DNA of 64,000 nt from CALKJU01 sp046349355. Its GTDB lineage: Bacteria > Pseudomonadota > Alphaproteobacteria > Geminicoccales > Geminicoccaceae. The notes beneath the pieces are model-generated. The model had not been told where the DNA came from and did no database searches. It saw only the letters and a list, made by a program, of their open reading frames with translations. The DNA lies in NCBI GenBank assembly GCA_046349355.1, contig JAXMCM010000018.1, positions 62,001-126,000 of the forward strand, given 5' to 3'. Positions 47,426 through 55,825 of the stretch are shown here, piece after piece. How positions within the stretch are numbered: the stretch's first letter is position 1; each line of letters opens with the position of its first letter. Position numbers and translations under genes: made by a program.

Positions 47426-48236
47426 ACAGCACAGGGATCGTCGCCGTCCGCAGAATGTCGCGGGTGGCGCCGCCGAGCACGAGCTCGCGCAGCCGGGTCC
47501 GTCCGTAGGCGCCCATCACCAGCAGGTCGGCGCCTTCGGCGGTCGCCAGCTGCAGCAGGGCGTCGGCCGGCCCTGCCGGATCAGCGACCAGCTCGGCCCG
47601 CGCCGTGGCGCCATGCCGGCCGAGCAGGGCCACGATGCCGTCGAGACCGCGCGGCGCCTCCGCACCTGCACCCGCCACGACAACGCTGGCAGCGCCGGTC
47701 AGGAACGGCAGCGCGTCGTGCACGGCCCGCGCCGACTCGCGCGAGCCCTTCCAGCCGACGATGACGCGCCGCCCGACCTCCGTGCCGGCCCAGCCGAACG
47801 GAACGAGCAGCACCGGACCACCGGCCCCCAGGATGACCTGCTCGACCACGCTCGCCGGAAGGGCATCGAGGCCGGACTCGGCGTGCAGCGCCGACAGGGT
47901 GAGATCGGCCGTGCGCGCGGCGGCGATCAACGCGTCGGCGATGTCGCCCTCGGCGTGCACCCAGCGAGACGGCACGGTCACGGGCTCGCAGACGTCGCGG
48001 TAAACGGCCTTCATCCGTTCGGTCGTGCGGGCCGCCGCCGCCTGCAGGGCCTCCTGGATCCCGGCTGCGATGTAGGCGGTGCCTTCCGCCAGGCCCACGG
48101 GGACGACGGTCGGTGGCGTGACATGCAACGCCTCGATCGCGCCACCGAACCGCGCCGCCAGGGCCTTCGCCAGGCGCAGCCGGCCCTCGACTCCGTCGTC
48201 GTCGGCCAGATGGCAGAGAATCGTCTTGTAGCCCAT
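47415..48236 (-). CDS. Tandem universal stress protein
   Basis: The 273-residue protein has two Usp domains (about 1-140 and 150-273). The second keeps the ATP-binding motif MGAYGRTRLRELVLGGATRD. The ATG at 48236 lies in GGAGAGGG context. An FNR-like box is centred about 60 bases upstream, matching the known low-oxygen induction of such proteins in other proteobacteria. Confidence 0.88.
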   Translation of the reverse strand: MGYKTILCHLADDDGVEGRLRLAKALAARFGGAIEALHVTPPTVVPVGLAEGTAYIAAGIQEALQAAAARTTERMKAVYRDVCEPVTVPSRWVHAEGDIADALIAAARTADLTLSALHAESGLDALPASVVEQVILGAGGPVLLVPFGWAGTEVGRRVIVGWKGSRESARAVHDALPFLTGAASVVVAGAGAEAPRGLDGIVALLGRHGATARAELVADPAGPADALLQLATAEGADLLVMGAYGRTRLRELVLGGATRDILRTATIPVLFSC

Positions 48237-48290
48237 CGCACCCTCTCCCCTCGCTCGCTCCCAGAAGAGCACCGGCGAGCGCTGTTCGCC

Positions 48291-48304
48291 TTGCGACAGA
48301 TCAA
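48291..48304 (-). promoter_or_regulatory. FNR/FixK-like box before the universal stress protein gene
   Basis: On the minus strand TTGATCTGTCGCAA resembles TTGAT-N4-ATCAA with two mismatches in the right half. The centre lies about 62 bases upstream of the start codon, the same geometry as the box before the CBS gene. Confidence 0.45.
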
Positions 48305-48313
48305 GCGCAGGCC

Positions 48314-48919
48314 TCATTCGAGCGTACGCCTCGCCTCGAGGATGCGCGAGACGGTGGTGAGGCAGCAGAGGATGCCGAACAGCACGGCGATCGCCGCAAA
48401 CCAGGCAGGAAGGAGACAGAACAGGACGAAGACGCCGATCGTCTCGGTCCCCTCGGTCAGGCCACCCAGGTAGTAGAGCGACTTCTTCCCGCGTGCGGAG
48501 GTCTCGATGCCGCGGCGCGCCGCCATGATGGCGAAGGCGAGGAACGAGCTGCCGGTGCCGACGAAGGCCAGGATGAGAAAGGCGGCGGCCAGCGCGTTGC
48601 GTCCGGGATCGGCCACGGCAAAGGCGAAGACGAAGCCGGCGTAGAACAGGAAGTCGAGGACGATGTCGAGGTAGCCACCGAAGTCGGTGATGCCGCGGCG
48701 GCGGGCGACCGCACCGTCGAGTCCGTCCAGGGCACGGTTGGCAAGCAGGCCGGCAAGTGCGAGCAGGTGCTGGTCGAGGGCCACCAGGACCGCGGCGGCG
48801 ACGCCGACAATGAACCCTCCGACCGTGATCGCATTGGCGCCGATGCCCAGCCTGTCGACAGCCCCGGCCAGCCGGTCGAGCGGCGGGTCGATCAGCGGGC
48901 GGAGCGCCGCGTCGAACAA
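48314..48919 (-). CDS. CDP-alcohol phosphatidyltransferase family protein
   Basis: The protein of about 201 residues has four to six membrane segments and the family motif DGLDGAVARRRGITDFGGYLD (DG-x2-AR-x8-G-x3-D, with one further D at LDFLF). The start is probably a TTG at 48919. It follows pssA by 22 bases on the same strand, giving a second phosphatidyltransferase of unknown alcohol acceptor. Confidence 0.82.
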   Translation of the reverse strand: MFDAALRPLIDPPLDRLAGAVDRLGIGANAITVGGFIVGVAAAVLVALDQHLLALAGLLANRALDGLDGAVARRRGITDFGGYLDIVLDFLFYAGFVFAFAVADPGRNALAAAFLILAFVGTGSSFLAFAIMAARRGIETSARGKKSLYYLGGLTEGTETIGVFVLFCLLPAWFAAIAVLFGILCCLTTVSRILEARRTLE

Positions 48920-48941
48920 GCAGGCCCGCCGCGACGACGGC

Positions 48942-49802
48942 TCAGGGCGATCGCGGTGTTCGCGAGTCGATGGCGATGATGCGCGAGGGCCCGAGCTCGG
49001 GCGTCGACGCGCCCGCGGCGTCGGCCTCGGCCGCCGCGGCCCGCTGCGCCTCCTCGCGCAGCCGCATCCGCCGCGCTACCAGATAGCTAGCCGGCAGCGA
49101 CAGCAGGTAGACGATGCCGACGCCGGTCAGCGTCGACCAGGGCTCGGTGACCAGCAGGACGATCAGCAGGCCGGCACCGACCAGGGTCGGCAGCACGAGG
49201 TCCGGCCGGACGCGCAGGCGCTTGACCGAGAAGGTCGGGACCCGGCTGACCATCATGCAGGCGACGAACAGGAACAGGATGGCGTTGAGCGTCCAGCTCG
49301 CGGCGAAAGACAGGCCTGTGGAGAAGGAGAGCATCATCGGCAGCAGGGCGAGCCCGGCCGCCGCCGGAGCCGGGATACCGGTGAAGAAGTAGAGCGTCCA
49401 GCGCGGCCGGTCCGGCTGCTCGAGCTCGCTGTTGAAGCGGGCGAGGCGCAGGGCGCAGCAGGTCGCAAACAGCATCGCCAGCGCCCAGCCGACCCCGCGG
49501 ACGTCGTTGAGCGACCACAGGTAGACGATCACCGCCGGGGCCACGCCGAATGACAGGAAGTCGGCGAGGCTGTCGAGCTCGGCACCGAGCTTCGAGGTGA
49601 TCTTCAGCATCCGGGCGGAACGGCCGTCGAGGCCGTCGAAGATGCCGGCGACGATAACCAGCGCCACGGCCAGCTCCCAGCGCTGGTCCAGCGCGTAGCG
49701 GATCGCGGTCAGGCCGGCGCACAGCCCGAGGATGGTGAAGAGGTTCGGGACGAGGTGGAGGAGCGGGCGGTTGCGCGGACGTACGCGGCGACGGATCAGC
49801 AT
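48942..49802 (-). CDS. pssA: CDP-diacylglycerol-serine O-phosphatidyltransferase
   Basis: The 286-residue membrane enzyme has about eight segments. It shows PNLFTILGLCAGLTAIR and the CDP-alcohol motif FDGLDGRSARMLKITSKLG followed by ELDSLADFLSFGVAPA. It makes phosphatidylserine, the precursor decarboxylated by Psd. The ATG at 49802 is one base from the psd stop. The C-terminus carries an acidic/alanine tail. Confidence 0.93.
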   Translation of the reverse strand: MLIRRRVRPRNRPLLHLVPNLFTILGLCAGLTAIRYALDQRWELAVALVIVAGIFDGLDGRSARMLKITSKLGAELDSLADFLSFGVAPAVIVYLWSLNDVRGVGWALAMLFATCCALRLARFNSELEQPDRPRWTLYFFTGIPAPAAAGLALLPMMLSFSTGLSFAASWTLNAILFLFVACMMVSRVPTFSVKRLRVRPDLVLPTLVGAGLLIVLLVTEPWSTLTGVGIVYLLSLPASYLVARRMRLREEAQRAAAAEADAAGASTPELGPSRIIAIDSRTPRSP

Positions 49803-49803
49803 G

Positions 49804-50505
49804 TCAGCTCGAGCGTCCCTGGCGCGGCTGCTGGCTACCCTCGAGATTGGCGAGGATCGTCTCGCCGGCAACGGCGCGCTGGCCGACGACGACCTGCGCC
49901 TCGATGCCGGCCGGCAGGTAGACGTCGCAGCGGCTGCCGAAGCGGATCAGGCCGATCCGCTGGCCGGGCTGCAGGATCTCGCCCTCGTTGACGAAGCCGA
50001 CGATGCGGCGGGCGACGAGGCCGGCGATCTGGACCACGCCGACCTCAGCGCCCGACGGCGTCCGCAGGCGGAACGACTGGCGCTCGTTGTCGTCGGAGGC
50101 CTTGTCGTTGGCCGCGTTGAGGAACTTGCCGGGATGGTAGGCCCGGGTCAGGACCGTGCCGGCGACCGGCGTGCGGTTCACGTGCACGTCGAACACGTTG
50201 AGGAAGACGCTGATGCAGGGAAGCGGGAGGGTGCCGAGCCCCATCTCGGCCGGCGGCACCCGGGGCCGGATCGCCGAGACGACGCCGTCGGCCGGGCTGA
50301 TGACCAGCGCCGGGTCATCCGGCGTGACGCGGGCCGGATCGCGGAAGAAGTAGATGCACCACAGCGTCGCGACGAGGCCGACCCAGAACAGCGGCTTCCA
50401 GATGAAACCGAGGATCACCGCGAGCACGAAGAAGCCGGCGATGAACGGCCAGCCGGCGCGATTGATCGGCGTGAGGATCGAGGTCGGCGTACCGAGGTCG
50501 GGCAT
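49804..50505 (-). CDS. psd: Phosphatidylserine decarboxylase proenzyme
   Basis: The 233-residue Psd of the short alphaproteobacterial type has two membrane segments near residues 18-50, FFRDPAR, the FDVHVNRTPVAG histidine motif and the cleavage site RFGSRCDVYLP, where the serine becomes the pyruvoyl group. It makes phosphatidylethanolamine with PssA. It lies 51 bases downstream of the FkbM gene on the same strand. Confidence 0.93.
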   Translation of the reverse strand: MPDLGTPTSILTPINRAGWPFIAGFFVLAVILGFIWKPLFWVGLVATLWCIYFFRDPARVTPDDPALVISPADGVVSAIRPRVPPAEMGLGTLPLPCISVFLNVFDVHVNRTPVAGTVLTRAYHPGKFLNAANDKASDDNERQSFRLRTPSGAEVGVVQIAGLVARRIVGFVNEGEILQPGQRIGLIRFGSRCDVYLPAGIEAQVVVGQRAVAGETILANLEGSQQPRQGRSS

Positions 50506-50556
50506 GATGCGCTGATCTGGGGATGGGACGGGCGCGATGCGAGGGTAGCGGAGCCT

Positions 50557-51291
50557 TCAACGGGTCGCGTCGGGGCGAAACAGCACGACATCGACCTGCA
50601 GCTGTCTTGCCAGCTGGCGGCTGAAGTAGCCGGGCAGCCAGAGATGGGGCTCAAAGCCGCGCCGCATCAGGCCGTCAAGCGTTTCCCGCCACGGCCGTTC
50701 GCCACGGTACAGCTCGATGAGCGACAACTCGACCTGGACGCCGGCGATCCGCGGCCACAGCCCCTCGGCTCCGGCCAGCACGCGATCCTCCCCACCCTGG
50801 ACGTCGATCTTCAGGAACAGGCGCTGCCAGCGCGGGTCGGTGCTCGCGGCGACACCGTCGAGCCTGGCCAGCGGCACCTCGATCCGGCGCGTCACGGCCG
50901 AACTCGGCGACAGCGACCGGAGCAGCGGGGCCTGCGGCAGCAGCGACGACATGTCGCTCTCGGCCGAGACCTCGAGCACGGCCGTGCCATCACGGTCGGC
51001 CAGGGCACAACGCGGCGCGACCTGCCACTCCGGATCGGCCGCAGCCTTGCAGACAAGTTCCGCATGGGCCTCGGGGATCGGCTCGAACGAGACGATCGGA
51101 CCGGTCCAGCCCTCACGGCGCAGGTAACCGGCGAACTGGCCGACGTTGGCGCCGACGTCGAGCACGGCGTCGATCCGCTGCCGCGTCAGGGCCAGCGCCA
51201 GCTGGGCCCACGGCTCGGTGACCTTGTGCTGCCGGACGAGGCGGTAGCCGAGCGCCGCCGCCTCGGCGCGCAGGCTGGCCTCATCCCTCAT
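50557..51291 (-). CDS. FkbM family methyltransferase
   Basis: The 244-residue SAM-dependent methyltransferase has motif I DVGANVGQFAGYLRREGW, the acidic SFEPIPEAH and the FkbM-typical FLKIDVQGGEDRVLAGAE with IAGVQVELSLIELY. FkbM proteins O-methylate sugars, lipids or polyketides. Its start overlaps the cyclase stop by 11 bases, so it belongs to the ABC-CNB-cyclase operon. The target is unknown; a lipid or surface glycan is plausible from context. Confidence 0.87.
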   Translation of the reverse strand: MRDEASLRAEAAALGYRLVRQHKVTEPWAQLALALTRQRIDAVLDVGANVGQFAGYLRREGWTGPIVSFEPIPEAHAELVCKAAADPEWQVAPRCALADRDGTAVLEVSAESDMSSLLPQAPLLRSLSPSSAVTRRIEVPLARLDGVAASTDPRWQRLFLKIDVQGGEDRVLAGAEGLWPRIAGVQVELSLIELYRGERPWRETLDGLMRRGFEPHLWLPGYFSRQLARQLQVDVVLFRPDATR

Positions 51292-52489
51292 CGACGAGCC
51301 CGAACACCTCCATCTCCTCGCCCACGCCCTTCAGTCGGAAGCGGCCGAGCGGGGCCAGGAACTCGGCGCTGCAGCCGCACATTCCGGCGAACGGCCCCGA
51401 CAGCACGACGTGGCGGCGGAGATCCTTGCTGAGCGACTCGAGCCGGGCGGCTTCGTTGACGGCCGGACCGATTACGGTGAAGTCGAGGCGCGAGGCGGCA
51501 CCGATGTTGCCGTACATGACGTCGCCGACGTGCAGGGCGATGCCGTAGCCGATTTCCGGCTGGTTGCGGGCGACACGCCGCTGGTTCAGCTCGCGCATCC
51601 CCTCGCGCGCCTCGTAGGCGGCACGCAGCGCGTTGGCACAGGCCTCGGGGGTCGCCAGCGGGAACACGGCGAGCATGGCGTCGCCGATGAACTTCAGGAT
51701 CTCGCCGCCATGCGCCTCGACCGGGATCGCCATCGTGTCGAAGTACTCGTTGAGCATGGCGATGACGTCGTCGCGCGGCCACATCTCCGAGATCGTGGTG
51801 AACCCGCGCATGTCGCAGGTCCAGATCGCGGCACGGAGCGTGGTGCCGCTGCCACGGATGATGTCGCCCTCAAGGATGCGGGTCCCGGCGAAGCGGCCGA
51901 CATAGGTGTCGAGCAGGTTGCGGGCCAGGCGGCGGTTCATGCGGATCTCGACCGCCATCGCCAGGACCGGCAGGAGATCGTTGATGCGCACGAGCTGGTC
52001 GGTGGTGAAGCCGCCCGGCTGCCTGGTCGCCCACGAGCAGGCGTGGCGCCGGCCGTCGCTGAAGATCATCGGCATCGCCACATAGTCGGTGATGCCTTCG
52101 GCGCGCAGGTCGGCATAGACGCCAAACTCGGTGGCGCCGGGCTCGGCCGGCAGGTCGAGCCGCTGCCGGATGCCGTCGACGCCCTCGTAGAGCGCGCGAA
52201 CCGGGCTGTTCAGGAAGCGCTGATCGGTGAACACGTCGCGCGAGACGAGCCGGAAGTCGGTCTTCGGCTCGGTCGGTCGCCAGATCATCGTGGCGCCGCC
52301 GAACTGAGGGTGCAGGACGCGCAGGTGCATCGTCGTGCGCGCCAGCGGCACGCCCTCGGCACTGAGGCGACGCCCCACCTCGGCGAAGACGTCGTCGGCA
52401 AACCGCAGCTCGCGCGATTCCTGGACGAGCCAGTCAAGGCAGCCGCAGCGATGGCTGGGCCAGCTGCCCGTGTCCCGCAGCTCGCTCAC
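51281..52489 (-). CDS. Class III adenylate cyclase
   Basis: The 402-residue protein has a regulatory N-terminal half (about 1-185, weakly GAF-like) and a class III cyclase domain (about 210-400). The metal aspartates are D226 (WTCDMRGFT) and D270 (KFIGDAMLAVF). K266 and D336 (LDFTVIG) are the purine-selecting residues of adenylate cyclases. N345 and R349 complete the transition-state site. All needed residues are present, so cAMP production is likely. The GTG start overlaps the CNB gene stop as GTGA. Confidence 0.88.
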   Translation of the reverse strand: MSELRDTGSWPSHRCGCLDWLVQESRELRFADDVFAEVGRRLSAEGVPLARTTMHLRVLHPQFGGATMIWRPTEPKTDFRLVSRDVFTDQRFLNSPVRALYEGVDGIRQRLDLPAEPGATEFGVYADLRAEGITDYVAMPMIFSDGRRHACSWATRQPGGFTTDQLVRINDLLPVLAMAVEIRMNRRLARNLLDTYVGRFAGTRILEGDIIRGSGTTLRAAIWTCDMRGFTTISEMWPRDDVIAMLNEYFDTMAIPVEAHGGEILKFIGDAMLAVFPLATPEACANALRAAYEAREGMRELNQRRVARNQPEIGYGIALHVGDVMYGNIGAASRLDFTVIGPAVNEAARLESLSKDLRRHVVLSGPFAGMCGCSAEFLAPLGRFRLKGVGEEMEVFGLVDEG

Positions 52490-52962
52490 TGGACGGCGTC
52501 TTTCTCCATCTGGCGAAGCCGCAGCGAGACCTCGGTGAGCTGCTGGGTGGTGTGATGCAGGCGCTCGGCCAATTCGTGCATGATCTCGACTGCGACCTGC
52601 GGGAACTGGGTGACGAGATTGAAGAAGCCGTCCTTGGAGATCCGCATGGTCGACAGGCGGTCGCTCGCCACCACGGTTGCCGTCCTCGGGACGTCGCAAA
52701 GGATGGCGATCTCCCCGACGATCTGGTTCTTGTTGAGCTGCGCTACCTTGATAGTGCCGTGCGGGCTGTCGACCAAGATGTCGGCGGACCCGTCCAGCAG
52801 GATGTAGGCCGCATCGCCGGGATCGCCCTGCCGGAAAAGGACGTCACCGCCCATGTACTCGATGTGCTCGCTCGTGAACGCCAGCAGTTTGAGCTTGGCG
52901 GGCTCGACCTTCGCGAACAGCGGAATATTGCGCAGGACCTCGACATCGCGCTGCAAAGACAT
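52486..52962 (-). CDS. Stand-alone cyclic-nucleotide-binding protein
   Basis: The 158-residue protein is a single CNB domain with a C-terminal helix and no DNA-binding domain. The phosphate-binding cassette VGEIAILCDVPRTATVVA has E84, R93 and T94 in place to hold cAMP. The C-terminal helix (ELAERLHHTTQQLTEVSLRL) may mediate contacts. It lies 9 bases after the degenerate ABC gene and overlaps the adenylate cyclase gene, suggesting a local cAMP receptor for the ABC protein. Confidence 0.87.
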   Translation of the reverse strand: MSLQRDVEVLRNIPLFAKVEPAKLKLLAFTSEHIEYMGGDVLFRQGDPGDAAYILLDGSADILVDSPHGTIKVAQLNKNQIVGEIAILCDVPRTATVVASDRLSTMRISKDGFFNLVTQFPQVAVEIMHELAERLHHTTQQLTEVSLRLRQMEKDAVQ

Positions 52963-52971
52963 CCGTTTGCC

Positions 52972-55656
52972 TCACTCGCTCGCGGTGACAAGCTGCCGCT
53001 CGCCGTGCCGCCCGCCCAGTTTCTGATCATTGCGTCGAAGCGCTGCGGACCCACCCTCGAGCAGCAGCACATAGTCAAACCGCTTGGCGGCCTCTTCGTT
53101 CGGTACGGTCGCGATGATCGTCCTCCCTTCCATTTCCGCGAGGATGCTGTCGCGGACGAATGGCTGCTCCGACGAATCGATGGCCAGGAGCGCATCGAAC
53201 AGGATCAGGACGTCAGGCCGCTTGAGCAGGGCCCTGGCGATCGCCAGCTTCTGCCGCTGCGGCGGGGACAGCCGGTTGCCGCCAATGCCGCACTCGGCGC
53301 CGACGCCGACCTCGATGATGCGGTCGCGCAGGTCGAGCTCGGCCACCACCTCGCCCATGACCTCGCTGATGCGCTGGTTTGCCTGGGCCTGGCCGTAGGC
53401 GATCTTGCCGAACAGGATGTTGTCCTGGATCGAGCTGGCCTCGTTGAACCGGTCGGGATCGAAGAAGGCGATGGTGTCGGCCAGCTCGGCCGGCAGGTGC
53501 TCGCGGAAATAGGCGCGGGCGCTGAGCACCTTCGCCTGCACGTCGGGAGTGATCAGCCCCAGCCGATGCCGTGCCTGGATCAGCTTGAACGGCAGCGCCA
53601 GCAGCTTGTCGCGATCGGACTCCGGCAGATCGCCGAGCCGGCTTGGGTCGCCGCGCGCGACGAGCTGGCGGTAGTAGGGCAGCTCCTCGGCGATCACGAA
53701 GTTGAACTGCTGGAAATACTCGTGATCCGGCGGCAGGTCGGCGAACAGCTCGGTCATCGTGACCGCCAGCTTCCAGCCGACGTCGCGCAGCTCGTCGAGT
53801 AGCCCGGTCCGCTTGAGGACCTCGCGGAAGTAGCCGCGGGCCGCGAGGCGCACGCTGCCCGGCCGCTCCTTCGACAGGTCGGCGGCCAGCTGCTCGGGAT
53901 CGAAGGCCGGTCCGATCGGCGCGCCGAACAGCAGGTTCTCGGCCAGCGTCGCGTTGTTGTTGTAGCTGGCCGGGTCGAACCGCTCGATCAGGCGGGCAAG
54001 CCGCGGGTCGGCCTCCAGCCGCGCGTGCATCGCCCGCCGCGCCTCGAGGATGGAATCGCCGAGCCCGATCTGGTCGCCCACCGGGCTGCGCAGACCCATG
54101 GCGTAGACGTCGACGTCCAGCCGCACCGCCGTCAGCACGCTGACCAGCCGCGGGCCCAGCTCGTTGGGACCGCCCAGCCCGGCATCGGCCAGCGCCGTCC
54201 AGTCGGCGAGCGGGTCGAACACGGCGTTGCCCGACCGGACCGCCTCGAGGCGGTAGCGGGCCCGCGATGCCTCGAGCGCCGCGTCCATCTGGCCGGTCGG
54301 CCGGTGCCGCAGCCCGTAGAGAAGGTTGTCGCGAATGCTGCCCGCGAAGATTGCCGTGGGCTGGGCCACGTAGGCGATCCGCCGGCCGAGCACCGCCTCG
54401 GGCAGCGCCGCGACATCGGTGCCGCCGATCAGGATGCGACCGCTGTCGGGCAGGAGCAGGCCGGCAAGCACCAGCGTCAGCTCCTCGCGGCCGCCGCCGG
54501 CGGGACCCGTCAGCGCCAGCGTCGAGGGCAGCGGAATGGTGAACGACACGCCGTCGAGCAGGGGGTCGCCATCCTCGTCCTTGACCACGACGCTGGAGAC
54601 CTGGAGCTCGCCCTGCAGGCGCGGCGGGTCCGTCGGCTCCTCGTCCTGCAGCCTGGGCTCCCGCAGCCCCGGGGGCATGAACTGGGCAACGACCTGCTCG
54701 TACTTGATCTTCACGTCATACAGGGTCTGGTAGTAGGTCAGCAGCTCGCGCCAGGGACTGGCCATGTCCTTCTGCGCGCCGACGACGGCGACCAGAGCGC
54801 CGATCGTCAGGTTCCCCTGAATGACCAGATAACCACCGATGGAGTAGAAGAAGAATGGCCCGAGCTGCGCAATGAAATTATTGATAAACTTAATCATATA
54901 CTTCTTTTTGTAGATCTGAAATCGGAGATCATAAACTGCGAAGAGATCGTTGCTGAACCGGGCCCGTTCCCACCAGGTCGCGTCGTTGGCCCGAATGTCG
55001 CGGACCGATGACGCCATCTCGCTGATCCGCTCGGCGTTCTTGCGAACCTGGCGAACGCGCAGCTTGCCCAGCGCGTTGACCTGCGCCTGCAGCTTCGGGA
55101 TCAGGTAGATCTGCACCGGGTAGAGGGCGATGGCGGCCAGGCCCAGCGCCCAGTCCTGCATGAACATGAAGAGAAGGCTGGTCAGCAGGTAGCCGCCCTG
55201 CACCGCCGGAACCGAGATGGCGTCGCCGACGAAGCCGCCCAGTGGCTCGGTCTCGGCGTTGATGAGCTGCACCAGCTCGCCCTGGCTGACCCGCTTCAGA
55301 TGGTTCAGCGGGAACCGCATCACCTGCGAGTACAGCAGGTAGCGCAGGCGCCGGAGCATCCGCTCGGCGACGATCCCGACGTAGACGTTGGTGACGTACT
55401 TCAGCAGCCCGCCGCCAAGTACGAGCCCGAGAAAGATCCCGGACAGGGTCATCAGGTAGGAGACCTGATCGAGCTCCCGCCCGAAGAAGTGGAACGGGCC
55501 TTCGCCGGAAAGCGCCTCGTTGATGATCGTCTTGGGCAGCTCGAGCGAGAAATAGACGATCGGCAGCGACGCGATGCTCATCGCGAGGATGACGAGCTGC
55601 TCGCGCGCGCTGTAGCGCCGCACGAAACCGTAGATGGACCCTTCCATCCCATCCAA
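52972..55656 (-). CDS. Degenerate ABC exporter-like protein with a large insertion in its ATPase domain
   Basis: The 894-residue protein has a six-helix exporter membrane domain (about 20-310) and then an ABC domain that cannot be catalytic by the usual rules. The Walker A region reads GPAGGGREE (384-392) with lysine changed to arginine. Walker B reads LILFDALLAID (817-827) with glutamate changed to alanine at 822. The H-loop reads IIATVPNEE, with proline at the histidine position (852). Between Q432 and the signature LSPPQRQKL (796-804) lies an insertion of about 290 residues. The motif after the Q-loop (DNLLYG, 443-448) recurs as ENLLFG (573-578) and DNILFG (745-750). It heads an operon with a cAMP-binding protein and an adenylate cyclase. 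Confidence 0.85.
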   Translation of the reverse strand: MDGMEGSIYGFVRRYSAREQLVILAMSIASLPIVYFSLELPKTIINEALSGEGPFHFFGRELDQVSYLMTLSGIFLGLVLGGGLLKYVTNVYVGIVAERMLRRLRYLLYSQVMRFPLNHLKRVSQGELVQLINAETEPLGGFVGDAISVPAVQGGYLLTSLLFMFMQDWALGLAAIALYPVQIYLIPKLQAQVNALGKLRVRQVRKNAERISEMASSVRDIRANDATWWERARFSNDLFAVYDLRFQIYKKKYMIKFINNFIAQLGPFFFYSIGGYLVIQGNLTIGALVAVVGAQKDMASPWRELLTYYQTLYDVKIKYEQVVAQFMPPGLREPRLQDEEPTDPPRLQGELQVSSVVVKDEDGDPLLDGVSFTIPLPSTLALTGPAGGGREELTLVLAGLLLPDSGRILIGGTDVAALPEAVLGRRIAYVAQPTAIFAGSIRDNLLYGLRHRPTGQMDAALEASRARYRLEAVRSGNAVFDPLADWTALADAGLGGPNELGPRLVSVLTAVRLDVDVYAMGLRSPVGDQIGLGDSILEARRAMHARLEADPRLARLIERFDPASYNNNATLAENLLFGAPIGPAFDPEQLAADLSKERPGSVRLAARGYFREVLKRTGLLDELRDVGWKLAVTMTELFADLPPDHEYFQQFNFVIAEELPYYRQLVARGDPSRLGDLPESDRDKLLALPFKLIQARHRLGLITPDVQAKVLSARAYFREHLPAELADTIAFFDPDRFNEASSIQDNILFGKIAYGQAQANQRISEVMGEVVAELDLRDRIIEVGVGAECGIGGNRLSPPQRQKLAIARALLKRPDVLILFDALLAIDSSEQPFVRDSILAEMEGRTIIATVPNEEAAKRFDYVLLLEGGSAALRRNDQKLGGRHGERQLVTASE
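54868..54950 (-). other. AT-rich patch inside the ABC gene
   Basis: About 80 bases are strikingly AT-rich against GC-rich flanks. They encode residues around 238-265 (the YKKKYMIKFINNFIA segment, at the edge of a membrane helix) with codons rare here, such as TTT, ATT, AAT, TAT, CGA and GTT. It could be a translational pause site or hide a promoter. Confidence 0.6.
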
Positions 55657-55825
55657 TCCGTCGGGCGCCCCCGCGCCGGGGACGACATCCGCAGCTTAGG
55701 GCAGTCGATGGCCGGTGGCAAAACGACGCGCGGTCGGAGTCAGGGCCGCAGCGGTCGTCTCGCCGCGTTGCCGGGCCGCGGAGCCCCGCTTATCGTCCGC
55801 TGCAACTCGGCTGCGGGGACAGGCT

